Assembly: GCF_028682175.1 (NCBI RefSeq)
Contig: NZ_JANHKS010000031.1
Location: 1 to 64,000 of the forward strand
Length of the DNA: 64,000 bases
Reading direction: 5' to 3'
From: Pseudomonas putida
GTDB taxonomy: Bacteria; Pseudomonadota; Gammaproteobacteria; Pseudomonadales; Pseudomonadaceae
Positions 1-8,887 of the stretch are shown here, one piece after another. The notes below the pieces were generated by a model. It had not been told where the DNA came from and did not search any database. It saw only the letters and a program-made list of their open reading frames with translations. Within the stretch, counting starts at the first letter, position 1, and every line of letters begins with the position of its first letter. The translations under genes and the position numbers were made by a program.

Positions 1-25
1 GTGAGAAAATGGGATTCACCCCAAT

Positions 26-94
26 CCTGTAGGAGCGCGCTTGCCCGCGACGGCTGCCTGGAGATCAGCCCGCCGGCAAGCCGTGCTGCTACGG
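26..94. repeat. Chimeric REP pair
   Basis: The left arm is of the GTAGGAGCGCGCTTGCCCGC family, and the right arm is the inverse of the GTAGCAGCACGGCTTGCC family seen elsewhere in the window. Most other pairs here join two arms of one family. It lies downstream of the ybaN-like gene. Confidence 0.8.
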
Positions 95-132
95 TCGGTG
101 TTGTGTTTCAGGGGATTTTGCTTTTACCCGTA

Positions 133-546
133 TCAGCGCTTCAACGTGGGCTGGCGCAAGATGTAAACCGTCACGCCCACCGCGCAGATCAGCATGAACC
201 CGCGGGCCCACACCAGCGGCACCAGCCAGCAGGAAAACCCGATGCTGATCCACATCAGCCCGATGGCGTATACCTTGCCCTTGAGGGGAATGCCTTCACC
301 GTCCAGGTACCCGCGAATCCACGGGCCAAGCCTGGGATGCTCGACCAGCCAGTGATAAAAACGCGGAGAACTGCGGGCAAAACAGGCGGCGGCCAGCAGC
401 AGAAAAGGCGTGGTCGGCAATACCGGAAGAAAAATCCCGATCACCCCCAGCGCCACACTCAGCCAGCCGATGCCCTGCAACAGATAGCGCACGAGCCGCG
501 AACGACTCGTACGTGGAGAGGAATTACCTGAACCGCCGTGCGCCAT
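133..546 (-). CDS. YbaN-family (DUF454) inner-membrane protein
   Basis: This 137-residue protein matches the YbaN/DUF454 family of small inner-membrane proteins of unknown function. After a short polar N-terminus, a hydrophobic segment (about residues 24-55) carries the characteristic LPVLPTTPFLLLAAACFARS motif. A central soluble stretch (PRFYHWLVEHPRLGPWI) follows, then two more hydrophobic segments near the C-terminus. It lies 10 bases downstream of the UPF0149 gene on the same strand and is probably co-transcribed with it. A REP pair follows the stop. The family call is firm; no biochemical role can be stated. Confidence 0.85.
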   Translation of the reverse strand: MAHGGSGNSSPRTSRSRLVRYLLQGIGWLSVALGVIGIFLPVLPTTPFLLLAAACFARSSPRFYHWLVEHPRLGPWIRGYLDGEGIPLKGKVYAIGLMWISIGFSCWLVPLVWARGFMLICAVGVTVYILRQPTLKR

Positions 547-556
547 AGGCGCCCAC

Positions 557-1144
557 TCAGTGGTGGCGCGGCTTGAGGATTGCCGGTTTTTCGTCCGGCG
601 CGTGCAGCAGCAGGAACAGCGCGGACAGCGCTTCCGGGATCTGCACGATCATGTCGTCCATCAGATTCGCATCGGCTGCGATGTCCGAGAACTCGGGCTG
701 CTCGTCGAACAGACCGGAACCGACCATGATCGGCAGCAGCATTTCGCTGACTTCTTCCTCGTCATTCTCGAACCATACCGCTTCACGCAGGAACACACCT
801 TCCATGAAGCCGATGCACCAGCCGCGCAGCTCGGAGTCGTCCGGGTCATCGCCCAGGTCCAGGTCGCACGGCAGTTCGAACTCTTCGTCCGAGGCCAGTT
901 GACGCGCGATGTGCGCCTTGAGCAGCACCAGGGTGGATTCGATTTCCTCGCGCTGGGCCGCGTCGTTGTAGTGCGGCGGCTCGGCGAACAGGGCGTCGAT
1001 CCACTCGCGGTCCGGCACCACTTCAGAGCAGATCGACAGCGCGGTCAGGTAGCCGTGGGCGGCTACATAGTCCAGCGCTTCGTCATGCAGCTCGTCGGCG
1101 TCGAGGAAGGCTTGCAGGCGGTGTAATTGCTCAGCGAAGGACAT
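557..1144 (-). CDS. YecA/YgfB-family (UPF0149) protein
   Basis: This is a 195-residue acidic protein of the UPF0149 (YgfB/YecA) family. An upstream in-frame extension to 1258 exists, but the start at MSFAEQLHRLQAFLDAD gives the usual family length and has an AAGGA-like site just upstream. Typical features are the helical N-terminal part and the RGWCIGFMEGVFLR motif, with many Asp/Glu residues in the second half. YgfB proteins have been linked to regulation of stress and resistance genes in Pseudomonas, but the sequence does not show a specific target. It is divergent from recQ across about 210 bases. Confidence 0.82.
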   Translation of the reverse strand: MSFAEQLHRLQAFLDADELHDEALDYVAAHGYLTALSICSEVVPDREWIDALFAEPPHYNDAAQREEIESTLVLLKAHIARQLASDEEFELPCDLDLGDDPDDSELRGWCIGFMEGVFLREAVWFENDEEEVSEMLLPIMVGSGLFDEQPEFSDIAADANLMDDMIVQIPEALSALFLLLHAPDEKPAILKPRHH

Positions 1145-1355
1145 TGAAGGACTACCTTGGAAATAAACGATGCTGAATTCTAGGCCCTGAGGGCGCCAGA
1201 TGCCAGCGAAGAGGGCCATCCAGGCCCGATTGCGATGAATTTCGACCGCTCGTGTCACGACTGTCCTATCTGTCCGGGCGCTCCGGTATACTGCCGCGCT
1301 TTGCGATTTTCACAGCGACTGTTCATCCGCTGTAGTGGCACCATCCGGGGTATCT

Positions 1356-3482
1356 ATGCTCGACCAGGCTCAACGCGTACTTAAAGACATCTTCGGCTAC
1401 GACAGCTTCCGTGGTCGCCAGGGTGCCATTATCGAGCGCGTGGCCAGCGGGGGCGATGCCCTGGTGCTGATGCCTACCGGCGGCGGCAAGTCCCTGTGTT
1501 TCCAGGTGCCGGGGCTGCTGCGCGATGGCCTGGCGGTGGTCGTGTCCCCGCTGATTGCGCTGATGGACGACCAGGTCGCGACCCTGGACGAACTGGGTGT
1601 CTCGGCCGCCGCGCTGAACTCCACGCTCAGCGCCGAACAACAGCGTGACCTGGCCAACCGGATTCGCCTGGGTGAAGTGAAGATGCTGTATCTGGCGCCC
1701 GAGCGCCTGGTCCAGCCGCGTATGCTGGCGTTTCTGCAAAACCTCAAGATTGCCCTGTTCGCCATCGACGAAGCCCACTGCGTATCGCAATGGGGCCACG
1801 ATTTCCGCCCTGAATACCTGCAACTGGGCCAGTTGGCCGAACTGTTTCCCGATGTGCCGCGCATCGCCCTGACGGCCACCGCCGACAAGCGCACCCGCGA
1901 GGAAATCGTCACGCGCCTGCATTTGCAGAACGCCGAGCGTTTCCTGTCGAGCTTCGACCGCCCCAACATCTTCTACCGCATCGTGCCCAAGGAGCAGCCG
2001 CGCAAACAGCTGCTGGCGTTCCTGTCCGAGCGGCGCAGCGACGCGGGCATCGTCTACTGCCTGTCGCGCAAGAAGGTCGAGGAAACCGCGGCATTCCTGA
2101 GCGACAACGGCTACCCCGCATTGCCCTATCACGCCGGATTGCCCATCGACACCCGCGCCGAGAATCAGCGCCGCTTCCTCAACGAGGAAGGCCTGATCAT
2201 GGTCGCCACCATTGCCTTCGGCATGGGCATCGACAAACCCAACGTGCGGTTCGTTGCGCACATGGACCTGCCCAAGTCGCTGGAAGCCTATTACCAGGAA
2301 ACCGGCCGGGCAGGGCGCGACGGTCTGCCTGCCGATGCCTGGATGGCCTACGGCCTGCAGGACGTGGTGATGCTCAAGCAGATGCTGCAGAACTCCGAGG
2401 GTGACGAGCGCCACAAGCGCGTCGAGCAGCACAAGCTCGATGCCATGCTGTCGCTGTGCGAAGAAACCCGTTGCCGGCGTCAGGCGCTGCTGGCCTATTT
2501 CGACGAAGACATGCCCAACCCCTGTGGGCATTGCGATAACTGCGTCGATGGCGTGCAGACCTGGGATGCCACCGAGGCCGCGCGCCAGGCGTTGTCGGCC
2601 ATTTATCGAACCGGCCAGCGTTACGGCGTCGGCCACCTGGTGGACGTGTTGCTGGGCAAGGAAAACGACAAGGTGCAGAGCTTCGGTCATCAGAAGCTGG
2701 CGGTGTTCGGCGTAGGCAAGGGGCGCAGTGAGGGCGAATGGCGCTCGCTGTTCCGCCAGTTGGTGGCCCGTGGTCTTGCCGATACCGATCTCGAAGGCTA
2801 CGGCGGCCTTCGATTGAGCGACACCTGCCGCCCCTTGTTGCGTGGCGAAGTCACCCTGCAACTGCGCCGCGACCTCAAGCCACAGACCACGCCCAAGGCG
2901 TCGGGCAGCCCGGCGAGCCAACTGGTGCGCGGCGAAGAGCGCGAGCAGTGGGAAGCCCTGCGGGCCTTGCGCCGCAAGCTGGCCGAAGAGCACGGCGTGC
3001 CGCCTTACGTCATCTTCCCCGACTCGACCCTGCTGGAAATGCTGCGCAGCCAGCCCGGCACCATGGCCGAGATGGGCCGGGTCAGCGGCGTCGGCGCGCG
3101 CAAGCTGGAGCGTTACGGCGAGGCATTCCTGGAAGTGCTCGGCGGTGCGGCGCCTGCGCCACGGGTGGTCACCGACCTGCGTCACGAACTCATCAGCCTG
3201 GCCCGCGCCGGGATGACCCCTGCGCAGATCGCCGGGCAATTGCAGTGCACCGAGAAGAACGTCTACACGATGCTGGCCGAAGCCATCGGCAAGCAGCAGT
3301 TGTCGCTGGAGCAGGCGCTGGATCTGCCCGAAGAGCTGCTCAGCGAAATCCAGGACGCCTTCCTCGACGGCGAAGGCGAACTGCCGCCGGTGGCCGCCAT
3401 CGCCGAGATGTTCACCGGCCGGGTGCCGGAAGGCGTGCTGTATTGCGTGCGTGCGGCGTTGCAGTCTGAATTTGAGGTGTAA
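1356..3482 (+). CDS. recQ: ATP-dependent DNA helicase RecQ
   Basis: This 708-residue RecQ is a 3'-5' superfamily 2 helicase used in recombination and replication-fork repair. Motif I (MPTGGGKS, Lys45) and the DEAH box (residues 138-141, followed by the RecQ-specific CVSQWGHDFRPEY loop) are intact. The conserved C-terminal helicase block QETGRAGRDG is also present. A zinc-binding cysteine set (PNPCGHCDNC region), winged-helix RQC domain and HRDC domain (about 525-600) follow, with an extra C-terminal helical region. The ATG at 1356 is preferred over a GTG seven codons upstream because it gives the family N-terminus. A -10-like TATACT lies at 1287-1292. Confidence 0.97.
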   Translation: MLDQAQRVLKDIFGYDSFRGRQGAIIERVASGGDALVLMPTGGGKSLCFQVPGLLRDGLAVVVSPLIALMDDQVATLDELGVSAAALNSTLSAEQQRDLANRIRLGEVKMLYLAPERLVQPRMLAFLQNLKIALFAIDEAHCVSQWGHDFRPEYLQLGQLAELFPDVPRIALTATADKRTREEIVTRLHLQNAERFLSSFDRPNIFYRIVPKEQPRKQLLAFLSERRSDAGIVYCLSRKKVEETAAFLSDNGYPALPYHAGLPIDTRAENQRRFLNEEGLIMVATIAFGMGIDKPNVRFVAHMDLPKSLEAYYQETGRAGRDGLPADAWMAYGLQDVVMLKQMLQNSEGDERHKRVEQHKLDAMLSLCEETRCRRQALLAYFDEDMPNPCGHCDNCVDGVQTWDATEAARQALSAIYRTGQRYGVGHLVDVLLGKENDKVQSFGHQKLAVFGVGKGRSEGEWRSLFRQLVARGLADTDLEGYGGLRLSDTCRPLLRGEVTLQLRRDLKPQTTPKASGSPASQLVRGEEREQWEALRALRRKLAEEHGVPPYVIFPDSTLLEMLRSQPGTMAEMGRVSGVGARKLERYGEAFLEVLGGAAPAPRVVTDLRHELISLARAGMTPAQIAGQLQCTEKNVYTMLAEAIGKQQLSLEQALDLPEELLSEIQDAFLDGEGELPPVAAIAEMFTGRVPEGVLYCVRAALQSEFEV

Positions 3483-3538
3483 GGGATAGCCTCGGCATTG
3501 CCCTCCAAGCTTCCCCGAACACGCGAATATCTCTGAAC

Positions 3539-3630
3539 CTGTGGGAGCGGGCTTGCCCGCGAATGCGTAGGTTCAATCGCAACAGCGTTGCCTGACACGC
3601 CGTCTTCGCGGGCGAGCCCGCTCCCACAGG
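3539..3630. repeat. REP pair (GTGGGAGCGGGCTTGCCCGC family)
   Basis: Two inverted copies of the GTGGGAGCGGGCTTGCCCGC arm are separated by about 45 bases in the gap between recQ and the marR-type gene. The rest of this 303-base gap (3483-3785) holds the presumed MarR operator and promoter. Confidence 0.9.
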
Positions 3631-3735
3631 ATCGGCGCCAGTTGCCGATACCACGCCAAACCCGCCGCATTCCGGTCTACCCCGGCGCTGTGCGACGAAA
3701 CACCACACCCCGACACTTGCCTCGTCACAAGCTCC

Positions 3736-3775
3736 ATGGTTAGCTGCCTATTAATTAGGATTAGCCTTTAACCAT
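3736..3775 (+). promoter_or_regulatory. Possible MarR operator
   Basis: An AT-rich nested inverted repeat lies directly before the MarR-family gene. The outer arms are ATGGTTA (3736-3742) and TAACCAT (3769-3775), and the inner arms are CCTA and TAGG around TTAAT. AT-rich palindromes next to marR-type genes are commonly autoregulatory sites. Binding is inferred. Confidence 0.5.
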
Positions 3776-3785
3776 CGAGTTACCT

Positions 3786-4220
3786 ATGCCGTTAACAGAA
3801 GAACATCGCTTTGGCATGCAGCTGGCCCATATGTCCCGGGGCTGGCGTGCCGAGCTGGACCGCCGTCTGGCCGATCTTGGGTTGTCCCAGGCCCGTTGGC
3901 TGGTCCTGCTTCATCTGGCGCGCTTCAAGACGCCGCCGACCCAGCGTGAGCTGGCGCAAAGCGTCGGTGTGGAAGGCCCGACCCTGGCCCGGCTGCTCGA
4001 CAGCCTGGAGAACCAGGGCCTGGTCCGCCGTCAGGCGGTTGTCGAAGATCGTCGCGCGAAAAAAATCCTGCTCAGCGACACGGCTCGCCCTCTTATCGAA
4101 AAAATCGAGACCATCGCCACCGCCCTGCGGCATGAATTGTTCGTCGGTATAGATGAAGAAGACCTGCGCGTGGCCATGCGTGTGCACCAGACTATTCTCG
4201 ACAATCTGGAAAAATCCTGA
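3786..4220 (+). CDS. MarR-family transcriptional regulator
   Basis: This 144-residue protein has the MarR winged-helix layout. Dimerisation helices lie at both ends, and a central HTH has the recognisable core TQRELAQSVGVEGPTLARLLDSLENQGLV followed by the wing RRQAVVEDRRAKKILLSDTA. The DRRAKKI wing motif is typical of the family. No cysteine is present in the protein, so thiol-based sensing of the OhrR type is unlikely. The start follows an AT-rich palindrome that may be its operator. The order recQ - marR - fimV-like - selW-like is shared with P. aeruginosa as I recall it (the PA3344-PA3339 region). The ligand is unknown. Confidence 0.93.
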   Translation: MPLTEEHRFGMQLAHMSRGWRAELDRRLADLGLSQARWLVLLHLARFKTPPTQRELAQSVGVEGPTLARLLDSLENQGLVRRQAVVEDRRAKKILLSDTARPLIEKIETIATALRHELFVGIDEEDLRVAMRVHQTILDNLEKS

Positions 4221-4355
4221 CGTTGTGGCTCAATGCCTGCAATAAAACGTTGAACCTGTGGAAACATCCTGTTCTATTTGCAGCCATACTGGTTTGACCC
4301 CGACAGGGTGTTCGTACAACGCATTTGCAGGGAAGCCTGCCTCATAAGGGTTCGC

Positions 4356-6638
4356 ATGCTGAAGAGTTTTCAGGCCGGTAGTCGGCGCGGGAGTTACCTT
4401 CCATTTCGCGTTCAGTCGGGTCTGCGCACAGGATTGCTGACATTGGCCGTGGCCTCGGCGTCCATGCTGCACACCTCCATGGCGGCGGCGTTGGGGCTGG
4501 GGGAGATGACCCTGCACTCGGCGCTGGGGCAGCCATTCAACGCGGATATCGAGCTGATCGAAGCAGCGGGGCTGAGCCCTGACGAAATCGTCGTGGCGCT
4601 TGCACCTGCCGACGCCTTCGCCAAGGCCGGCGTGGAGCGCGTGTTCTTCCTCAACGACCTGCGCTTCACTCCGGTGATCCGGGGCAATCGTGCCGTGGTC
4701 CATGTCGAGTCGCGCAAGGCGGTGACCGAGCCGTACATGGATTTTGTCGTGCGCCTGGTCCGCCCCAGCGGCGATCAACTGCGCGAATACACCGTGCTGC
4801 TCGACCCGCCCAACTCGCCAACCGGTCTTGCGGCCACCCGCAGCCGTGCCCAATCCCCAGCCGCCGGGCCCAGGAACGATGGCTCGCGGCTTCCCGTGGC
4901 GCCGCCCAAAGCTGTACAGGGCAAGCATTACACCGTGGTCTCCGGCGACACCCTGGCCGGAATCGCCCGTCACGTGCAGGCGCCCGGCAGCAAGGCCAGC
5001 CCCGCAGAGCTGATCAGCGGCATCCAGGCACTCAACTCGCAAGCCTTCCCCAATGGCGAGCGCAGCCAGTTGAAAGTCGGCCAGAGCCTCTTGCTTCCCG
5101 ACAGCGCCCTGGAACCCAAGGCTGCGGCAGTGCCTGCTGGCGCTGCGACTGCACCGTCTGCACCTTCGAGTCCTGCCGCGCCAACTGCGGGCACGCCAAG
5201 CCCTGCCGAGCAACTGTCGGCCACTGCGCTGCAGAACCAGCAGCTCAGCAAGACCGTCGATGAGCTCAAGGATCAGGCGCAGAAAGCCGCTGAAGACGAG
5301 GCGGGCAAGGATAAGCAGATCATCGAGTTGCAGACCCAACTGGCTGAAATGAAGGCGCTGGCTTCCCGGCCTGCTCCGGCACCAGCCCCTGCCGCGCCCG
5401 TGCAGAAGACCGAGCCTGCGGCCCCCGCCCCTGCGCCAGTGCCCGCCCCTGCGCCGGTTCAGCCTGTGCAGGATGACGGTCTGCCATGGCCCATGATCCT
5501 GGCCGCCCTGCTGGTCCTGGCGTTGCTGCTGGCGCTGGCCTGGTCCGTTCGACGCAACCGCATCAAGAACCAGTTGGCCCTGCAGCCAGAGCCGGCCGAG
5601 CCGATCCTCAAGCCTGCCCAGGCAACCGTCACCCCGGTCTACGAAGTGCCGTCCGTGTCGCCGAGCGCCCCCAGCCCAGCGCCTGCTGCCAGCTCGTCGG
5701 GCCAGCGCCTGGCAGGGGCTGCGACCGACGCCCTCGATGGCGCCAGCATCTACATCGCCTACGGTCGTTTTGCCGAGGCGCTGGCGATCCTGCGCGACGC
5801 TCTGGACAAGCAGCCGCAACGCACCGACGTACGCCTGCGTATTCTTGAGTTGCTGGGCGAGCAGGGCGATCTCGAAGGCTTCAACGCCGAGGAGAAAGTG
5901 CTGCTGGACCACGGCATCGAAGCCGAGAAACTCGCTGAAATCCGCAGCCGCTACCCAAAACTCAAGGTGGAACCTGAGCCCGCCGCCCCGGCCCCGGTGC
6001 AGCCACCGGTTGCCGCCGCAGTGGCGGCGGGGGCTGCGACCGTCGCCGCTGCGGCAGCCGCCAGCAGCACCCCGGCCAGCCAACTGGACGAGAACGCTGC
6101 GGCATCACTCAACCCGGCACCGGCCGACGACTTCCAGCTCAACCTGGACGACTTGTCGATGGACGCCGATTGGGACCTGGTCGACCCGTTCGAAAGCGCC
6201 CCGGCCCCACGCAAGGCCGCGCCAGAAGCACCGCCTGCGGTGGATCCGGCGTTCGCCTCGAACCTGACCGAATTGCCGGAAGTCTTCGAGATGCCGGAAG
6301 AGCAATTCCTCAGTGACTTCGCTGAAGAAGAGGCCGCGCCGGAAGAAATCGAGATGACCTTCGACCTTCCCGATGAGCCTGAAAGCCACGTCGATTCCCT
6401 GGTCCAGAGCCAGAGCGACCAGCTCGACGACGCGTTTCTCGACAGCTTCATGACCGACGACACCGAGTTCGACCTCATGGACCTGGACGAGGAGCCCCTG
6501 AGCAAGATCAACGAAGCCCAGGTGCTGATCGACGACGGTAACATCGAAGAAGCCCGCCGCCTGTTGCAGGAAGTGATCGACGAATCCGACGACGGCCCGC
6601 AACAGACCGCTCGCGACCTGCTGGCAGGGCTGGGCTGA
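4356..6638 (+). CDS. FimV/HubP-like polar landmark protein
   Basis: This 760-residue protein has FimV architecture. The N-terminal export signal is followed by the FimV N-terminal domain (GLGEMTLHSALGQPFNADIEL). A LysM motif lies near residue 190 (YTVVSGDTLAGIARH), then a coiled coil and a Pro/Ala-rich linker. One transmembrane segment lies at about 377-397, and a long acidic cytoplasmic region ends in the FimV C-terminal TPR motif (INEAQVLIDDGNIEEARRLLQEV). FimV/HubP proteins bind peptidoglycan and organise type IV pili, flagella or signalling at the cell pole. The context (next to marR, not asd/truA) suggests this is the second FimV paralogue, not canonical fimV. The ATG at 4356 has an AAGGG site; an upstream ATG at 4278 adds 26 untypical residues. 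Confidence 0.85.
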   Translation: MLKSFQAGSRRGSYLPFRVQSGLRTGLLTLAVASASMLHTSMAAALGLGEMTLHSALGQPFNADIELIEAAGLSPDEIVVALAPADAFAKAGVERVFFLNDLRFTPVIRGNRAVVHVESRKAVTEPYMDFVVRLVRPSGDQLREYTVLLDPPNSPTGLAATRSRAQSPAAGPRNDGSRLPVAPPKAVQGKHYTVVSGDTLAGIARHVQAPGSKASPAELISGIQALNSQAFPNGERSQLKVGQSLLLPDSALEPKAAAVPAGAATAPSAPSSPAAPTAGTPSPAEQLSATALQNQQLSKTVDELKDQAQKAAEDEAGKDKQIIELQTQLAEMKALASRPAPAPAPAAPVQKTEPAAPAPAPVPAPAPVQPVQDDGLPWPMILAALLVLALLLALAWSVRRNRIKNQLALQPEPAEPILKPAQATVTPVYEVPSVSPSAPSPAPAASSSGQRLAGAATDALDGASIYIAYGRFAEALAILRDALDKQPQRTDVRLRILELLGEQGDLEGFNAEEKVLLDHGIEAEKLAEIRSRYPKLKVEPEPAAPAPVQPPVAAAVAAGAATVAAAAAASSTPASQLDENAAASLNPAPADDFQLNLDDLSMDADWDLVDPFESAPAPRKAAPEAPPAVDPAFASNLTELPEVFEMPEEQFLSDFAEEEAAPEEIEMTFDLPDEPESHVDSLVQSQSDQLDDAFLDSFMTDDTEFDLMDLDEEPLSKINEAQVLIDDGNIEEARRLLQEVIDESDDGPQQTARDLLAGLG

Positions 6639-6641
6639 GCC

Positions 6642-6938
6642 ATGACCACCAAGGCGGAAATCACCATCACCTACTGCACGCAATGCCAATGGCTGTTGCG
6701 TGCGGCTTGGCTTGCGCAGGAATTGCTCAGTACCTTTGGCGACGATCTGGGCAAGGTCTCGCTGGTGCCGGGCACCGGTGGCGTGTTCCGGATCACCTGC
6801 GATGAGGTGCAGATCTGGGAGCGCAAGGCCGATGGCGGCTTCCCCGAGGCCAAGGTGCTCAAGCAGCGGGTGCGGGACCGGATCGATCCGGACCGCGATC
6901 TAGGCCACAATGACCGCACGAGCAGCCCTGACAGCTGA
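6642..6938 (+). CDS. SelT/SelW/SelH-family (Rdx) thioredoxin-fold protein
   Basis: This 98-residue protein belongs to the Rdx/SelW-like family. Near its N-terminus it has a redox-type CxxC motif (Cys12-Thr-Gln-Cys15, in ITYCTQCQW) after the first beta strand, followed by RAAWLAQELL. This is the cysteine version of the eukaryotic selenoprotein W motif. The middle (VSLVPGTGGVFRITCDEVQIWERK) matches the family beta-hairpin. Family members are thought to act in thiol redox chemistry, but bacterial substrates are unknown. It starts four bases after the fimV-like stop and is followed 15 bases later by the bestrophin-like gene, so the three are probably co-transcribed. Confidence 0.88.
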   Translation: MTTKAEITITYCTQCQWLLRAAWLAQELLSTFGDDLGKVSLVPGTGGVFRITCDEVQIWERKADGGFPEAKVLKQRVRDRIDPDRDLGHNDRTSSPDS

Positions 6939-6953
6939 ACCGAGCACCGCGCC

Positions 6954-7853
6954 ATGATCGTTCGCCCCCATCCCAACCTGCTCAACGTGCTCTCGACCCT
7001 CAAGGGCTCGATTGCCCGTCGCATCGCCGGTCGCAGCCTGCTGGTGACCTTGCTGGCGGCGGGTATCGTGTTGATCGAAAGCCTGCACCCGGACTACTTC
7101 GCCAAGGTCAGCGCCACGCCGTTCACCTTGCTGGGCCTGTCGCTGTCGATCTTCATGAGCTTTCGCAACAACGCCTGCTATGACCGCTGGTACGAGGCGC
7201 GCAAGGCTTGGGGCGACATCATCACCGAGACCCGCTCGATCATTCGCGAGACCCAGGCAATCAAGGATGACGGCGCTCGCGCAACCATCCTGCGTGACCT
7301 GTGCGGCTTTGCCCACGGCCTGAACGCCGCATTGCGCTGCCAGGATGCGCGAAAGGCCATGGCCCCCTGGGTCAGTCAGTTGCCAGCCCTGAACCGGGCC
7401 AATTGCTGTGACGTCGTGCTGCGCGACGTCGGGCGGAAGTGTTCCGAGGCGAGCGAGGCGGGGCAGATCAGCGAATGGCGCTACACGCTGCTGGCCAATC
7501 ACCTGAGCGTGATGAGCCGGGCGCTGACCACCTGCGACCGAATCAAGAACACGCCGCTGCCGTTTCCCTACACCTTGCTGCTGCACCGCACCATCTACCT
7601 GTTCTGCATTCTGCTGCCCTTCGCCATGGCCGAACCGCTGGGCTGGATGACCCCGCTGTTCATGGCCATCGTCAGCTACACCTTCTTTGGCCTGGATGCC
7701 ATCGGCAACGAACTGGAAGACCCGTTCGGCTACGACGAAAACGACTTGCCGCTGGACGCGCTGGTGCGGGTGATCGAGCGCGATATCCTCGATGCCCTGG
7801 GCGTACAGCCATTGCCGCCTGTGCTTGAGCCGGTGGAGTTTGTGTTGACCTGA
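6954..7853 (+). CDS. Bestrophin-like (UPF0187/YneE) channel protein
   Basis: This 299-residue membrane protein is of the bestrophin/YneE family, whose bacterial members form pentameric ion channels. Family marks are the N-terminal SLLVTLLAAGIVLIE segment and the TPFTLLGLSLSIFMSFRNNACYDRWYEARKAWG block (about 60-90). Further marks are the FCILLPFAMAEPLGWMTPLF segment and the acidic ELEDPFGYDENDLPLD motif near residue 260. That last motif resembles the calcium-clasp region of eukaryotic bestrophins. It is the last gene of the run starting with the fimV-like gene and is followed by a REP pair. The family is clear; the ion carried is not. Confidence 0.9.
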   Translation: MIVRPHPNLLNVLSTLKGSIARRIAGRSLLVTLLAAGIVLIESLHPDYFAKVSATPFTLLGLSLSIFMSFRNNACYDRWYEARKAWGDIITETRSIIRETQAIKDDGARATILRDLCGFAHGLNAALRCQDARKAMAPWVSQLPALNRANCCDVVLRDVGRKCSEASEAGQISEWRYTLLANHLSVMSRALTTCDRIKNTPLPFPYTLLLHRTIYLFCILLPFAMAEPLGWMTPLFMAIVSYTFFGLDAIGNELEDPFGYDENDLPLDALVRVIERDILDALGVQPLPPVLEPVEFVLT

Positions 7854-7870
7854 GACGCGGTAATACCTCC

Positions 7871-7960
7871 GTAGCAGCACGGCTTGCCGGCGGGGGCGGT
7901 GTGTCTATGACGAATGCGCCGTCTGACACAACGCTCCCGCCGGCAAGCCGTGCTGCTACG
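7871..7960. repeat. REP pair (GTAGCAGCACGGCTTGCC family)
   Basis: Two inverted copies of the GTAGCAGCACGGCTTGCCGG arm lie downstream of the bestrophin-like gene, separated by about 45 bases containing a weaker inner symmetry. Confidence 0.92.
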
Positions 7961-8065
7961 GTCGGGTGTGGTGGCGTTCAATCATGTCATTAAATTTCAA
8001 CATCCTCGTCATGTTCGGTTCACCGACCCGGTCCACCCTTGTGGAAACCCGAGCGGAGGCTATCC

Positions 8066-8887
8066 ATGAGCATTGCCGAGAACGCGAAACCCAGTCGTAA
8101 ACAACGTGTCCGGACCTTGTGGATCTCCGATGTGCATCTGGGCACCCGGGATTGCCAAGCCGAGCATCTGTCCGCATTTCTCAAGCAATATCATGCCGAC
8201 AGGATCTATCTGGTCGGCGATATCATCGACGGCTGGAAGCTGCGCGGCGGCATGTACTGGCCACAGGCGCACACCAACGTCATCCGCCGGCTGCTGACCA
8301 TGAGCAAGCGCGGCACTGAAGTGATCTACGTCACCGGCAACCACGACGAATTCCTGCGTCGCTACTCCAAGCTGATCCTGGGCAATATCCAGCTGGTGGA
8401 CGAAGCCGAGCACGTCACCGCCGACGGCCGCCGTCTGCTGGTGATCCACGGCGACCAGTTCGATGTCATCACCCGCTATCACCGCTGGCTGGCATTCCTG
8501 GGGGACTCGGCCTACGAATTCACCCTGACCCTCAACCGCTGGCTCAACCATTGGCGCGCCAAGTACGGCAAGGGTTACTGGTCGTTGTCGGCGTACCTGA
8601 AGCACAAGGTCAAGACGGCGGTGAACTTCATCAGCGACTTCGAGGAAGCCATCGCTCACGAATGCGTGAAGCGGGGGCTGGACGGGGTGGTCTGCGGGCA
8701 CATCCACCACGCCGAAATCCGTCAGGTGGGTGGCGTCGAGTACCTGAACTGCGGTGACTGGGTCGAGTCCTGCACCGCCCTCATCGAGCATTGGGACGGC
8801 ACCATCGAGCTGTTCCGTCTGGCCGATGCGCACGTCAAGGCCAAATCCGTTGAGGCGAATCAACCGGTTGGCGAGACCGTCTCGTAG
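8066..8887 (+). CDS. LpxH-like UDP-2,3-diacylglucosamine diphosphatase-family phosphoesterase
   Basis: This 273-residue calcineurin-type metallophosphoesterase carries all the expected metal-binding motifs in order: DVH (SDVHLG), GDIIDGW, GNHDE, HGDQFD and GHIHH. The family is annotated as UDP-2,3-diacylglucosamine diphosphatase, but pseudomonads usually carry a separate true lpxH. This longer form, with its tryptophan-rich insert (AFLGDSAYEFTLTLNRWLNHW), may act on another phospho-substrate at the membrane. The ATG at 8066 follows a GGAGG site; the ORF opens nine codons earlier. The final serine codon and TAG stop are the first bases of the next REP element. Confidence 0.85.
   Translation: MSIAENAKPSRKQRVRTLWISDVHLGTRDCQAEHLSAFLKQYHADRIYLVGDIIDGWKLRGGMYWPQAHTNVIRRLLTMSKRGTEVIYVTGNHDEFLRRYSKLILGNIQLVDEAEHVTADGRRLLVIHGDQFDVITRYHRWLAFLGDSAYEFTLTLNRWLNHWRAKYGKGYWSLSAYLKHKVKTAVNFISDFEEAIAHECVKRGLDGVVCGHIHHAEIRQVGGVEYLNCGDWVESCTALIEHWDGTIELFRLADAHVKAKSVEANQPVGETVS

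Noticed and set aside
1..531. A 176-codon frame at the left edge
   Set aside because: It is antisense to the YbaN-type gene and lacks any family motif.
1323..3239. Long minus-strand frame opposite recQ
   Set aside because: High-GC codon bias creates antisense open frames; composition is Arg/Gln/His-rich with no motif.
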